Shown here: piece after piece, positions 1 through 11,802 of the stretch | Layout: every line of letters begins with the position of its first letter | Position numbering within the stretch: the first letter of the stretch is position 1 | Assembly: GCA_964057225.1 (NCBI GenBank) | Contig: OZ059894.1 | Coordinates: forward strand, 10,488,131-10,552,130 | Direction of reading: 5' to 3' | From: Auanema rhodensis | Taxonomy: Eukaryota > Nematoda > Chromadorea > Rhabditida > Rhabditidae | Length of the DNA stretch: 64,000 nt | Program-made: the position numbers and the translations under genes | The notes under the pieces: generated by a model | What the model saw: only the letters and a program-made list of their open reading frames with translations | What the model was told of the DNA's origin: nothing | Databases searched by the model: none

Positions 1-195
1 TTTATCAGCCATCTTTCTAAGTTTATTACAACATGTCAATATAAATTTTTTTTGACAATAACTCTGGGTCAACCAAGATATTTAAGATAACATCGCAACA
101 TATATATATATATATTTATGTATATAAAAATGTGATAAATTACATATAATACATGCAAATATTTACAAAAAAAAAGGAATGACTTTCGCAGCTTT

Positions 196-2314
196 TTATG
201 GTTTTCCTTTAAGTTGATCAAATCTTTTGGCCAATTCATCGAAATCCAGGTTTCCACTAGCACCAAGACCACCGCCGATTCCACCACCGCTGTTTCCATT
301 ACCAGTATTATTGAAATTAGTTGGTGGATCAGGCAAACGCAAGTCTGAAAAAAAACTTATACAAAATGCACAAATAATGCTACTATACCAGCTTCAAAGC
401 TGTCTTTCTTCGGAACTTGTGGAGGAGCAGTTGGCCCTCCAGCTTTGTCATTGTTCATCACGACAGAATTCTAAAAAGTTGAAAGTTAGAAGAAGATAAG
501 AAAAACAGAATTTTTTCTTTTTATATTAATAGTTAGGACCTTATTATTGATTTTCGCGCTATTGCTACGCTTACAAGAGCTACACTTGCGAACTCTACGC
601 TTTGATTCAGCGCTAGATAATGTTTTACTTCTACTCATCAAGAGCATGGCTGAAAAAAAGGATGACATAAACTGGTATTAAGCAGCTTGGAATAAAATAA
701 GAAAGACGGAAACATTAAAAATTGAAAACATTCCAATCCAAGTTGCCAAAAGTGGGGAGGAACGAACTAAGGGGAGGCGCTTGCAACATATTCAAGAAAA
801 AGACGAATAGATTTTAAATCTTATTTTAGATGATTATAGGAGACATTGCCTAGTCTGCTGACTGAACTAATTTCTTTATCGAGTTAGAAAGCATGAAGAC
901 TTTTTCAAAAAGAATTGCAAAACATTCTTAAAAAAACTGATTTGCAGTGTTAACAAGCTAACACATACTCTTTGACTTAAGGCTGGATATGCAGCATCGT
1001 TAGGGTAAACAGGAACCCCGTTTGGTCCAATTTTGGGAAGTTGAAATTGTACGCCAGGAGTACTAAAAAGAGGGTATGAGAAATTGATGAAGCTCTTAAA
1101 GTTACTTTATTGCTGCAGGAGCAGCATATTCACTTGGAACGTCACTGTAATCATTATTCTGTGGTGGAACATTCGGAACTTCGTAAATATTTCCTTAAGA
1201 TTGTTAAAATGAAAAGGAAATTATAGTGGAAAAACAAACCTCCTCCAATACCTCCATTACCTCCGCTATTTCCACCAAAGCCATTGTTATAATCAGGTGG
1301 GGGTGGTGGAGGTATGCCACCGCCGGGATTTCCTCCCCCATTTGGTCCAGGTCCTCTGGGTGGGAAGTCATTTGGCATATTCCAACCGTAGGGTTGCTTA
1401 AGTTATAATAATTACAAATGTTTAAAGTCAATTGAAAATACCTGAGGCTGGAAGGCTTCAACGGCTGGTTGAACTTCACCAGCATTCTTGAAATCAATCA
1501 AAAGCTTCTCAGCTTGAGCAATTTCATCTTCTCTCATAACATCTGGATCAGGAGTAAATGGAATACCCGCGCTATCAGCAATCAGAATAAGATATCTTAA
1601 GAATATAACAATTATACCGCTTCAACGAAAAATGAACCTTTCTACTAAGAGCTTCGGTGGAGCAGCTACACTTAATTTTTGAATAAGTTTAGGATTGACC
1701 TAAAATTAATATACTATGGATTAACTCAGAACAATATTAAAATACTTTAGCTGGGTAATCCAACTGATTTCCTCGGGCTGCTTCAGCAAAGGGTTTACCG
1801 TATTTCACAGTCAATTGATCATTGATTGTCTTAAAAGCTGATTCAGCATTGACATCTTAAACTTTCAAACCTTGAACTCAGCTATATCACAGGCTACGCG
1901 TGGAGCGGCCCATAAAATACTTATAATGGCTTCAGCAATTCCATCATCCAAATTCCTTCAAAAATAGAATTGAAAGAAAAATATCAATTTTGAAGATTAC
2001 TTCATTTGTTCTATCAATCCAAATCTGGCAAGTAAAAGATCACAGTACATTTCCAAAATTTCGAATGCTTCTACAAGAAAATCTTCTCTTATGATATGTT
2101 CAACTCTGATTCTAGCTCGATCCTCCTTGTGGACTTAAAAAACAAGCATAACATCATTTCAATAATGTGGCTTACTAGCAATGAAATCGGCAATTTCTGT
2201 TCGTGCTTTCATGGCCATCTCTGTCTTTTTCTTACCCATCATTTTTAGTCTATTGACGGCAAGCCTAAGATTTGTTTTCAGCTTAGGATATTGAGCTCCC
2301 CATGAGATGGACAT
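196..2314 (-). CDS. ist-1: IST1 homolog, ESCRT-III-associated protein
   Basis: Multi-exon minus-strand gene. IST1 binds ESCRT-III/VPS4 during membrane scission in endosomal sorting and cytokinesis. The start at 2314 begins MSISWGAQYPKLKTNLRLAV, the typical helix 1 of the Ist1 domain. The next exons read RIRVEHIIREDFLVEAFEIL and YCDLLLARFGLIEQMK, then KLSVAAPPKLLVERYL, all close to animal IST1. The middle is Gly/Pro/Asn-rich (about 1250-1380, GGGIPPPPPPDYNNGFGG). The C-terminus LDFDELAKRFDQLKGKP is the expected MIT-interacting (MIM1) helix, and the stop follows it directly. A minus-strand AATAAA (TTTATT) lies at about 20-25. Family assignment is certain; internal exon edges were read by eye. 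Confidence 0.9.
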
Positions 2315-2721
2315 TTTCTGAGAATTAAAGTATTAAAAACCAAATATTTCATTCAATCAACATAAATGATAAAAAAGGGTAAAATTCAAGCATTATTTCA
2401 AAGAAAAAATGTTAAAATCGATAGCTACGCTAAGGAAAAAATACATAACTACGTTTCTTCAATTCTAATGTTCTAGTAGATAAAGATGATTCAGCTGAGG
2501 ACTGTATTCCTATCATAATTATTAAAGGTCTAAGGTCATTAACATCAGAGCGCGGCATACAATAGCGCGTCGATTGAATTTGCATATGCTTGGCCTGTCG
2601 CTTAAATGAGTTATTACATATAGACATTAATTTGCATTTTTTTTAATATTAAGTATTGTTTTGTTAATTTATATGAATTTTATAATTCAATTCAATATTT
2701 CAAATTACAGAATTATTTAAA
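2315..2721. other. Divergent intergenic/promoter interval
   Basis: About 400 bp separates the divergent starts of ist-1 (-) and the next gene (+). A 65-codon minus-strand open frame (2430-2627) has no recognisable sequence and probably is not coding. An acceptor-like 'ttacag' about 11 bp before the plus-strand ATG is compatible with SL trans-splicing of the downstream gene. Confidence 0.5.
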
Positions 2722-3761
2722 ATGGAGAATTTGCCTGTTATGAGCTCTCCATCTTCCAATGTATCTCCTAGATTTGAGCGCACGAAAGGTTAGTGTTTTG
2801 TATTTTTCTATTCATATTTTTTTATTCAGTTTTAATTGATTGGTATGTATCTCCATATCAAACATTTCAAGTTAATGATTGTAGAAGTAAAGTTATGAAA
2901 TTGTCAACTAAAGCTAAAAGCGCTGATTTGTTATCTTCACCAAGTAAGAGCATAAATCTTCTATTTATTTAAATGCGTTTTAAAGATCGACGTTCTGATT
3001 CCGAATCTGAATCTTCTTTTTTTCCCGATTTTGCCTGTGAAGGCAATTCGTTCTTTACGAGCGATGATACATCTTTTGCTTCAATGGTAAGCTTATTCAT
3101 TCTCTTTTTTTGCGATGTAAATATTTTCTCAGGAACGAATCACACCCGGAAAATCAGTAAAAGTGTTGGGGCGTTGGAAATTGCGCCGAACAGAGCCTGA
3201 TGAAGATATACCGGAAACTCCTCCGCAACCAAAAGACGAAGCTGCTGATATATTAGCAACGGCATTGCGACTAGGCCAGACTTCATTAAGTAAATGATTG
3301 TGCTATACTATAAATAATGAGAACCACGACTTTCAGAAATTCTTGAAAAAGATATGAAACGACGAGCTCCCCTAGTTGTATCCCCAGTTTCAACTCCAAG
3401 ACGACGAAATAGGTTTGGAATTTTTCCTTTTTTTTTTTCAAAATTTGATATTCAATTTTTTTATTTTTAAACTTTCAGAGAAGAAAATAAAAATGAAGCT
3501 GATGCTGTTTCAAGTAAAAGGTATTAGTTTATTTTAGCATGTTTTGTTTAAATGATTTTTTTGTTTTAGAGAAAAAATTCTCACCCCTACCCTACTAAGG
3601 CCTCAACCCGCTAACCCTAGTACTACTATTGATAATTCTACGCCTAAATCAACTTTAACAAGGTAAATTTTTAAAATTCATCAAGTTAATAGTTATGTGT
3701 TTCTAGAAAGCCATTACGTTCTCAAGGGAATCTTCGCATATCATTAGAAGGCGATTATTAG
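2722..3761 (+). CDS. Uncharacterised Ser/Pro-rich basic protein
   Basis: I do not recognise this gene. It begins MENLPVMSSPSSNVSPRFER and has about eight short exons with small introns whose phases join (for example ...RTK|VLIDWYVS and ..LLSSPN|RRSDSESESS). Later parts read GKSVKVLGRWKLRRTEPDED, KRRAPLVVSPVSTPRRRNR and, at the end, KPLRSQGNLRISLEGDY before TAG at 3759-3761. Many SP/TP sites next to Arg/Lys (SPSSNVSPR, TPRRR, TPKS) resemble proline-directed kinase targets, which would suit a nuclear or cell-cycle protein. That is only an inference from composition. There is no signal peptide and no clear globular domain. Confidence 0.65.
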
Positions 3762-4047
3762 TTGAAATATATACATATTGCATGCTCGAGTTTATTACTC
3801 AAAAAAGCAAAAAAATTCTAATTTGATTGTGAAACTTATGCACTTAACGTTGTTTACATTTTATAGTAATTGCACGAATTGTATATTATTGTATAATAAA
3901 ATTGAATTTTATTGAAATAAGAATCATTAATACATAAGTTTGCATCTTTCTATACTTAAGTTACAATTATATTCAAACAGTATTTTTATTTTTTACAGAA
4001 GAATTTTAATGTTCCTCGAACTATAAAATATATTGAAACTAATTATA

Positions 4048-5577
4048 ATGGAAAAATTACCTACTGAGATTCTTCATAAAATATTCTCGTATTTGCCCAG
4101 GTATTTCATAAAGTTGACTCAAAGGCATTTCCATCGCTCAGACGACATTTGGAAGTTCTTCAAGAGGTCTTCAAGCCTAATCAACGTTTAGATAATATTG
4201 TCTCAAGGTATATAGTAGATAATCGTCCCCAGAAGACTACTTCAATTAAAATATGTGGCAAAACGAAGCAGCTTCCAGTTGTATGTTTCATTTTTGATCT
4301 CGTTTTTGATTGATTTTTATGTAGGTTCACTCAGAATATTCTATTCTAATTGAGAGAGAACTTGGATGTAAGGAAATTATTATTTATCATAAACGATCTG
4401 CATCGTTCTTTTCTGGACATCCCACCCAATATGGCGTAGCTGGAGATATGGTATTAGTTTCTTTTTTCTTACCGGTAATGAGAAAAATTTTTTTATAGGC
4501 TTACTTTTGTTATGTTGATGCTTCCTTGACGATGAGAATATCTGTTTTTTGTGATGAACCCTTCAAAACACTGCGATATGCTATACTTTCTGAGATAGAT
4601 CAGACTTTTGTACCTAACTTGAAGTTTCAAGATGTAAGTCTTCTTTTTATTACTTTAGAAATGAAGAAAATAAATAAAACTAGCAATCGTGTTGTTTATA
4701 AAGAGTTAAACAAAATTTGCTTACAACATGGCATAAGTTTTGAATATATTATTTGTTCTTTAGCTGGTATTGAACTCTTGTTTGGTCGAACTATTCAAAG
4801 ATTGGAAGAAAATTACTGATCCCATGATTTTATCATTGAACTTAACGTCGATGGATTTAAGAGAAGAACCTGTTGGCTTAATTACGCAATATTGTTTAAT
4901 TTTTTTTTGTATTACAGGGAATTTTCTGTGAATTCATTTCTATGATTCGTCCAAATGTATTATTTGTTCGAGATCCAGTTATTAGAGATGGATTATCCAT
5001 AAGTTCCATATACTCCCGCAAATTTTTCTCTGATAGTGCTGTATGTTATGCTTGTACTTGAAAATTGTTTTTAAAGCAAGCTTACTTTAGGTGATGCGTT
5101 GCTCTCTTGTTCATTTGACGGATGTTGGAAACTGGAGATTTACTAACATAATCCAGTCAATGGCTGAGTTTATCATAAACGGGAACTGGGTTAACTTGCA
5201 CATATCTTATGAAGTCGTTCTTACTCATATACCTATCATGCGTGTTTTAGCTGTAAGTTATTTTTGACTCAATCAAAAATATATTTCATAATTCTTATTC
5301 AGAAATGGAATGCTGGCGAAAAAGATATCCATAATATGACTCTTGCCTTATCTTCAAATGCCGTGGCAATGAGTATTGTACGAGCTATCGAAAACAGTAT
5401 CACTTCGGATCAATTGAAGGTTAGAATATTTCACATTTTGTAGTTATAAAATATATTCAGATCGATGAAAGCTATACGACTACAAGTGATATGACCCGTT
5501 TTATCAATGTTAATAACAAATGTTTGTATGTGAGAGTTACTCCTTTCAGTTTTACTGCTAATGTTTATCATATGTAA
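4048..5577 (+). CDS. F-box protein (nematode F-box-associated type), possible frameshift
   Basis: The N-terminus MEKLPTEILHKIFSYLP is a classic F-box start (substrate adaptor of SCF ubiquitin ligases). The rest fits a nematode F-box-associated region: KQLPV, VHSEYSILIERELGCKEIII, AYFCYVDASLTMRISVFCDE, LVLNSCLVELFKDWKKI, VMRCSLVHLTDVGNWRFTN and a C-terminal exon ending TAA 5575-5577. Introns are 40-130 bp. One joint does not work: the F-box exon (4048-4100) is in a different frame from the next coding stretch (VFHKVDSKAFPSLRRHLE, from 4101), with no room for a normal intron. This could be a sequencing indel, a decayed gene, or an upstream exon spliced to the acceptor-like 'cccag' at 4100. Confidence 0.6.
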
Positions 5578-5832
5578 CATTTCCTCTAGTCACTTGTCTA
5601 ATACTTTATCACTTTTTTCATGTATATACTAATTCAGTTTGCAAATGTTATACTTTTGGAAAGCTTGATCTCTATACTTCAAGATTACGGAATATATAGC
5701 TTTGATTAAAATGTGAAATGCATTCTATATTTTATTATCAATCTCGTCTTCATTTTTATTATTTTAAAACATATTATTAAATAGTTATATTTACCTGTGC
5801 ATGTATTCATGATTTATAAATAATTGAGATCA

Positions 5833-8043
5833 TTAATCCAGTGGGATGTCTGTTTGTAATTCAACTTCTGGTTTAATTGATGGTGTTGGATCAGGAGACG
5901 ATGATACAAAAGCTGATGAATGAGCTTAAATAGAAAAGAAATAATAAAAACTATTTTGAATCTAAACTTACATCCCATGAAGGAATTAATACTACGTTGT
6001 AGGTTTAAACGGCGATTATCAAGTTTTATTATACTAACGATAGGATCATAGATTTCTTTTCGAGCTCGTAGTCCCCACAGAAAATCATTGTGATTGAATT
6101 TGTACAATTTTCTGTAAATGAAACGAATTAGTAAAAGGGTTGAGTTACACAACCAACTTTGCCAATTTTACAGTGGTATTTGGTAGAGTTTTCATCAAAT
6201 ATCCTTCTACATCATTAGAATTGGCTAACCAATCATAATCAGAATAGAAAAGATACATTGGCACATTGACAGCATGCAAATCATAAACTGGTGGCTCAGC
6301 CTGAGATGTTGAATTTAATATGGATTAGAAGATAACTAATTGCTTACTGTTCCATAGTGATTAAGATTTCCTGTTAGTCCATAATCGAAAGAGCTCATAC
6401 TGCGGCGGCGGACCATTTGAGCAAAGTGTAGCATGTTTCGAACAGATGTTCCAGCTGGGTTATGAGCTAGGAAGATTCCAATTCTTGTCTGAATAAAAAT
6501 CAGCTTATACAATAAATTGAATAGAGAAACGAACCGAATTGAGTTGGTTACTATTAGGCCCACTGACAGAAAATATAAAGTTTTCACAGATGGGATTATT
6601 CACAGAAACATCGCATATTATATCAGTTAACATTCGCGTAAAGATATTATTGGACATAAATTCATTATCTCCGAATATAGAATAGACTAACTGAAACAGT
6701 TTTTGATGTATTTTATCATATATATTTATATTTATATATGTCCTAAATCAGTCAATCTCTTCATAGAATCATATTTAGCGATCAAAATGTATTTTCTCAT
6801 ATTTTTACGTCAAATTTCACGTCAAATTTACGGGAATAATTGGAATAATCATCATTTCTTGAAAAAGTGCGTATTTGGTTGCTTTTTTCTCTCTTTTCCT
6901 ACGTTTATTTGTTTAAAACGTTTATGGTGAATAGTATATTTTGACTCACGTTGAATTGATCATAAATTTTTCCTAAATAATGGAATAATCCTTGAACGTT
7001 AGACATTCTAGCCACAGGTGCAAGAGCAAACATTTTTCTTATCTTAAAATAGTAAATGTTTTTATACAAAAGTAATATTATCAATTTACTTTATTTTTGA
7101 ATTCTGGCTGATGACTGAGTTCTGCAAACATAGTTAACGTTCCTTGACTATGACCAACGTAGTACAGAAAAGGCTGACTAGTTTCATTCAAAACATAATT
7201 TATCATAGCGGGTAAATCATATTTAGCCATTTGTTCCCAACTAAATTTTCAAAATATCATGTATTTAATAGAATATTTACATTACCTAAATCTCCAGAAA
7301 CGAGCTTCTGAAGACCTGTACTCTGTATGTTTTTTAGAGTATATATTGCCCCTCATATTTCCTAGCCAAACATCAAACCCAGAATCAGCAAATATGAATC
7401 CTAAAAATTACCGATTGAGAACTCGTTTGATATCATATTCTTCTTTTTTCTTTTTATATATTTATATTTATATAGACTTCAAACCTGCAGATTGATGAGG
7501 AAGATTCAAAAGCCAAATTGAACTGGTGCAGAGAAGTCCATGTTGTAGAAAAACGACAGGACGATTTGTTGATGATGACTGTGAATCGTCTTAAGAATAT
7601 GAATAAGATTTTTTAAAATGAGAGATATGCACTTTTTCCTCGTGGAATTCGATGTAATTGGAGAATATATCCATCTTCAGTAACAACATTATGAATTTCC
7701 ACAGGATAACCCCAATGATTCACTATTTCTGGCTAAATTAATAGGATTAGGTCAAGAAATGACGATTTTTCCAACTTACAACGTTCATTAAGGCTTCAAT
7801 ATCTAGACTAATTGAAGGCATTGATTTATTTATGAAGTTGAAGTCTTGAAACTGTGGAGTACTAAGGGATGGCATAGGTGTCGGTATCATCATGGTGGCA
7901 TAAGGATTGAATATATCATTCTGGACGGGTGCTCCATACAAAAATTCCCTTCCTTTGAACTGTTGTTGTGAATGCAAGGAAGGAATTAGAAGCAGGAGAA
8001 GGAAAAACGAGAAAAGGATTGAATCGTGAGTCCACGATTGCAT
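5833..8043 (-). CDS. Secreted acid (gastric/lysosomal-type) triacylglycerol lipase, lipl family
   Basis: An alpha/beta-hydrolase lipase with an N-terminal lipase-associated region. It would hydrolyse triglycerides or cholesteryl esters in lysosomes or the gut lumen. A signal peptide follows the chosen start ([19 protein letters not shown], cleavage near SLHS|QQQ); an in-frame Met 13 residues upstream (8082) would bury it. Family marks in order: [42 protein letters not shown] (oxyanion region), the nucleophile elbow GHSQG (about 7150), YSDYDWLAN with the catalytic Asp, and FNHNDFLWG with the catalytic His. All three triad residues are present, so it should be active. The gene is convergent with the F-box gene, whose stop is about 255 bp away. 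Confidence 0.9.
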
Positions 8044-8099
8044 AGACGAGATTTTCTGAGCTTGAATCTGGAAACAAGTCAAAATTCATAATATAGAAA

Positions 8100-9400
8100 A
8101 CAAAGAAACAAATAAGTATTACATATGAATCAACAAGTACAATAATTTAAAAAAATTTAAATTATTAATAATCGAAAATACAACAGCTTGCGACAAATTC
8201 AACAGGTAAACGGTAATGATTCTAGAATGGGCAAAGATTGTGGTCTCTGAAAGGAGGTCAAATAAGAAGAAGGAAGAGAGGTGATATTTCGAGAGAAATG
8301 AAGAAGAACAGAGAAACAAGGACGGACATCTAGATGATGGAGGCCTCACAATCAGTTGAAAGACCTGTAAACGTGATACACATGTAATAATATATCGTAG
8401 ATTTTAAAATTTCTATTTAGTCACGGCTTCTTTCTATTCATCGTTTTTCCAATATGAATGTCTTCATAATTTGATGAAAATTTTACCAAAACAACATCAT
8501 ATTCGTCTATAATATAGACATATATCTTGAATTTTCATGTTTATATTGTTGTTCATCAAGTTTACTAACGTTACTAACGTTACGAATGAAACGAATCAAG
8601 GTCATAAACATTCTCTTTAAACGTTCTTTCATATAAAGGTAAAAAGCTAAAAGGGTTTTAGCTATTTATTTTTATTTATCCAACATCTTTCTTTTCAAAA
8701 TCAAGATTTCCAGGTCTCACATACTTTTTTGTCATGTGAATAGCTAAAGCCATCATTCAGCTCACCATTATCTTTTTTTTATCGAAAATGCGTTGTCATC
8801 GTGGATAATGGATTTCAAATATGAAAAGTTAACTTCTTCTGAAATCTCTGGAAGTATGTAAGCAGTGAAAATGTTTTTCTTCATGCTTGTACAGACATAT
8901 GTATATCTGCAATCTGAAGTGAGAAAAGCATCCATTTTTTATGAATGAAAATTCCATTCCAACTGTCAAAACTGGCAATAATTTTCAAATGAGCCACTGA
9001 AACAGCCATTAATTAGTTGGCAAAGATCTGAACATCTCTCAGTGATGACCATGCTGTCAATCTGATGGTTACGAGGCGTTGTTCAAGTATTTTTTTCTCG
9101 AAATCGTGACTAATTGCTCTGAGTCCAAGTGGCAGATTGGAAAATCATTAGAAAACTACAAGATTAGTAATTACTGTTTTAGTACAAGTATATAACATAC
9201 TCATAGTTATACTGTATTCATTTGAATTGTTTTGAAGGATATAACTATGATAACCTATCGAGAGCTTCTTCTAATAAAGCTTCAAGTGATAATGAGAATA
9301 AGTTTTAAGCTTTTACTATAATTTAATAGCTTAAAGTTGTAAAAAAAACTATAAACACGAATTGAGAATGTTTACTACCTCAATAGCATTTTTTTTCAGC
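8100..9400. other. Intergenic interval between lipase and DM gene
   Basis: About 1.3 kb of AT-rich DNA between divergent genes. The short open frames here (for example minus 8119-8349, Ser/Leu/Phe-rich) have low-complexity composition and no splice support, so I do not call genes. It presumably carries the promoters of both flanking genes. Confidence 0.4.
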
Positions 9401-9412
9401 TTCAAGAAAAAA

Positions 9413-10818
9413 ATGGCTGCCCTTGTCCGACAAGACTCTGCACACATTGTAAGCCACGCCTTTTTTTTGACCTTTTAATTTTTCAAAAAATTCATTGAAG
9501 ATCTTCTGTTCAGATTTTTTTTAGTCGTTAGTTTAGGGCTTCCTTGCACCCATGCCAAAGGAACAGTATATGTGTCAATTGTGTGCTAATCACGGAATAT
9601 TTAATCAACCTAAAAAAGGCCACAAGCAAAGATGTCCTCATAAGCATTGTTCGTAAGTTTGTATTTTTCTTTAATATTTTCTCTCTTTTCGTTCTCAGAT
9701 GTAATCTATGCGCTTTAAATACAAAACGAAGAGCTCTTGATCAAATCGAACGGCATCTTAAAAGTTCAAATTCTGGAGAAAAACATTCTACAACTGAAGT
9801 GGAAGTAGAAAGACCACTTAGTGTTCTTCCAGGTCAGTTTGAATCTAAACAAACTAAAGAATGAAAACTTGAGCTGTATGCTCATGATAGAACTTATTTC
9901 GTTTGACTCTGAAGGCGCAAAAATACAAACTTGACTTTTCAAAAAAACATTTTACTGGAAAAAAGGGAAAATAAATCGAACAAGTTTGAAGAAATTAAAC
10001 ACAAAAAACATGAAAAAAACAAAGACTTATCGAGATCTATCTAGATAATTTACACACATTTTTCACCCCTACCTTGGTCGGCTGTCCTTTCATTACTAGC
10101 AAACCAATTAATTTCACAACTGTCCAAGCCATTCCAATAGTCTCTTCACTAATCATAGACCACCCACTTAGATACTTCTCAATCTATCCAGCAACATATG
10201 ATGATAAAACTTTAATATTTCTCATTTAAGGTTCCAATTCAAACAATAATACCAATCACAATGTACTTACCTCTCCATCTCTCTTGCCCTCCCAACAACC
10301 TATTCAAGCATTTTCCATTAGGTGAGAAGAATATAAGCTTTTACGAAAAATAAGTTCGGCTTTCGAGAACTTGATGAGAAACTATTCACTGTCACCACAT
10401 TTGAATACAAAGTTACTGTAGTAACTAGCGTTCACGTTTGGTTTTTAACAAAATCCTCCCGTTTTTAAGGCATTATCGTAGGAAAAAAATAATTAAAGCT
10501 TCTCGGTGATCCAACCTGCTTGTATCAGTGTTTGAAAGCTTCCTTATCTGAAACATGTGAAAGGGAATTTGAAATAATGATCTTACAGTGAAACAAGAAA
10601 TGTGAATTTAACTCCTTTCTATTCGACAACTCAATTTCCATTAATAGAAGGATCACATGGGAAAGTTTGTAAGTTTATTGTTTCCAAGTTGACTAAAGTT
10701 CAGAAGGGTGAATGTACTTGCAGTTGATGTAGCACTGAGCAACTTTTCCGATGCGTTCAACCAGATTCCTCAATCTCGACGGAGCATATTCCACAGTGCA
10801 GAAGATCTTGCTCGATGA
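9413..10818 (+). CDS. DM-domain (Doublesex/MAB-3) transcription factor, small
   Basis: Six exons: 9413-9448, 9537-9652, 9699-9832, 10231-10321, 10589-10668 and 10724-10818. All phases match and give 183 aa. DM proteins bind DNA through intertwined zinc sites and commonly control sexual differentiation. The DM domain starts at about residue 24: CQLCANHG, then KKGHKQRCPHKHC, then SCNLCALNTKRRALDQIERH. All Cys/His zinc ligands expected from Dsx are present (CxxC, xxH, GHxxxC, CxCxxC). The loop between NHG and GHK looks one residue longer than in Dsx. The rest is Asn/Gln/Ser/Pro-rich (GSNSNNNTNHNVLTSP, PSQQPIQAFS) and ends FHSAEDLAR. An acceptor-like tract ('tttttttcag') sits about 13 bp before the first ATG. 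The last three exons are duplicated at 13423-14704. Confidence 0.85.
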
Positions 10819-11172
10819 ACCTCTCTTCTCATCTCTACTCGTTCCCTTTGTTTGTTAATATTTTGTATTTATTGAATTCTAATACAGTATTGGATCTCAC
10901 TGTTTTTTAAGAATTTATAAGAAATCATCGAGAATAATTTGCTGTAAGTGTCGGAAACAGGCACCAATACGTCTGGTGTTCATTCCCATTTTTTCCGCTC
11001 AGGTTTTTTCATCCCATTTCATGAGGTTTAAGCAATTGACAAACGTCAACTTTAGCTGTGAAATATGCGAACAATTAAAATAATACGAATATAATAGAAT
11101 ATTATGTAATTCAGTTATTTCTTTGAAAATTTTCCAAAAACGAAATTTTAAAAAAGGAGTTTCAGCAAAAAG
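9891..11172 (+). repeat. 1,282-bp direct repeat, copy 1 (source copy)
   Basis: Matches 13423-14704 at a constant offset of 3,532 bp at both ends, so there is no net indel. I found one difference (t at 10500 versus a at 14032). It starts 58 bp inside the intron after the third exon of the DM gene and ends about 354 bp after that gene's stop. The ends carry no inverted repeats, so it does not look like a transposon. Confidence 0.9.
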
Positions 11173-11802
11173 GAAATCTTTTCTACATTTTTGTGATTAA
11201 ATAAAAATGAATTATACTTTCCCGGATGAGAAGTGAAACGTGTAACGACGTATGCGTAAATCAGCTACTTTCTATAGATAAGGACGCTTACGAAACATCA
11301 TAAAGGCTGGAAATTTAATAGGCTTGTACCAACGTTCATCAAGAATTATCTTTGCAACTCTCTATCCATATTATAGACAGGCTAAAGCTATAATTTAACA
11401 TTCGATTCCTTTGAAAGAAATATTCAGTAGTAACAATTTCCATAAAAAAAATAGTTTCAAAACCACGATTCTGGGTCGGAATTTCTGAAAAAAAAAACAA
11501 TTTTATGCTGACATTTGCTGTTATTTTAAGTGTCACGTGCTTGTTTATTAACTTATAAAGGTTTCAATCTCAATACAGACGTTATATATTATATTTAAAA
11601 TATGATATTTAAGAGTGTTATCATTATAAGAATTACGATGTCCGGGATGACATATCAATTAATACTTCTATTTAAACAATTAGATAAGGATTTCACTTCT
11701 ATTTCGTATGAAATCGCTTCTTCGGTTGGAGCAATTGTCTGACATCTTGTTTAAATTCTTCGATTCTTGCATTATTATTATTAATAATACGGGATTTTTA
11801 GG
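10819..11802. promoter_or_regulatory. Interval upstream of asp gene A with GATA-type sites
   Basis: The region from 11173 to the ATG at 11803 is the likely promoter of the first asp gene. It holds 'agataagg' at about 11275 and 11684 and an AT-rich 'tatttaaa' at about 11669. AGATAAG-type GATA sites are typical of intestine-expressed nematode genes driven by ELT-2-like factors, which would suit a gut protease. The sites are seen; their function is inferred. Confidence 0.4.

Noticed and set aside
2430-2627. 65-codon minus-strand frame upstream of ist-1
   Set aside because: Ist1 domain helix 1 starts at 2314 with its own Met, and no splice donor links this frame to it.
9544-9864. A 106-codon unspliced frame over the DM gene
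   Set aside because: Its first part is out of frame with the DM motif. The spliced reading gives a full zinc-ligand set, and the exon leaves at 9832 instead of running to 9864.
9891-11172. Idea that the 1.28-kb repeat is a transposon
   Set aside because: Ends lack inverted or long terminal repeats and no obvious target duplication is seen; the contents are host exons and introns.
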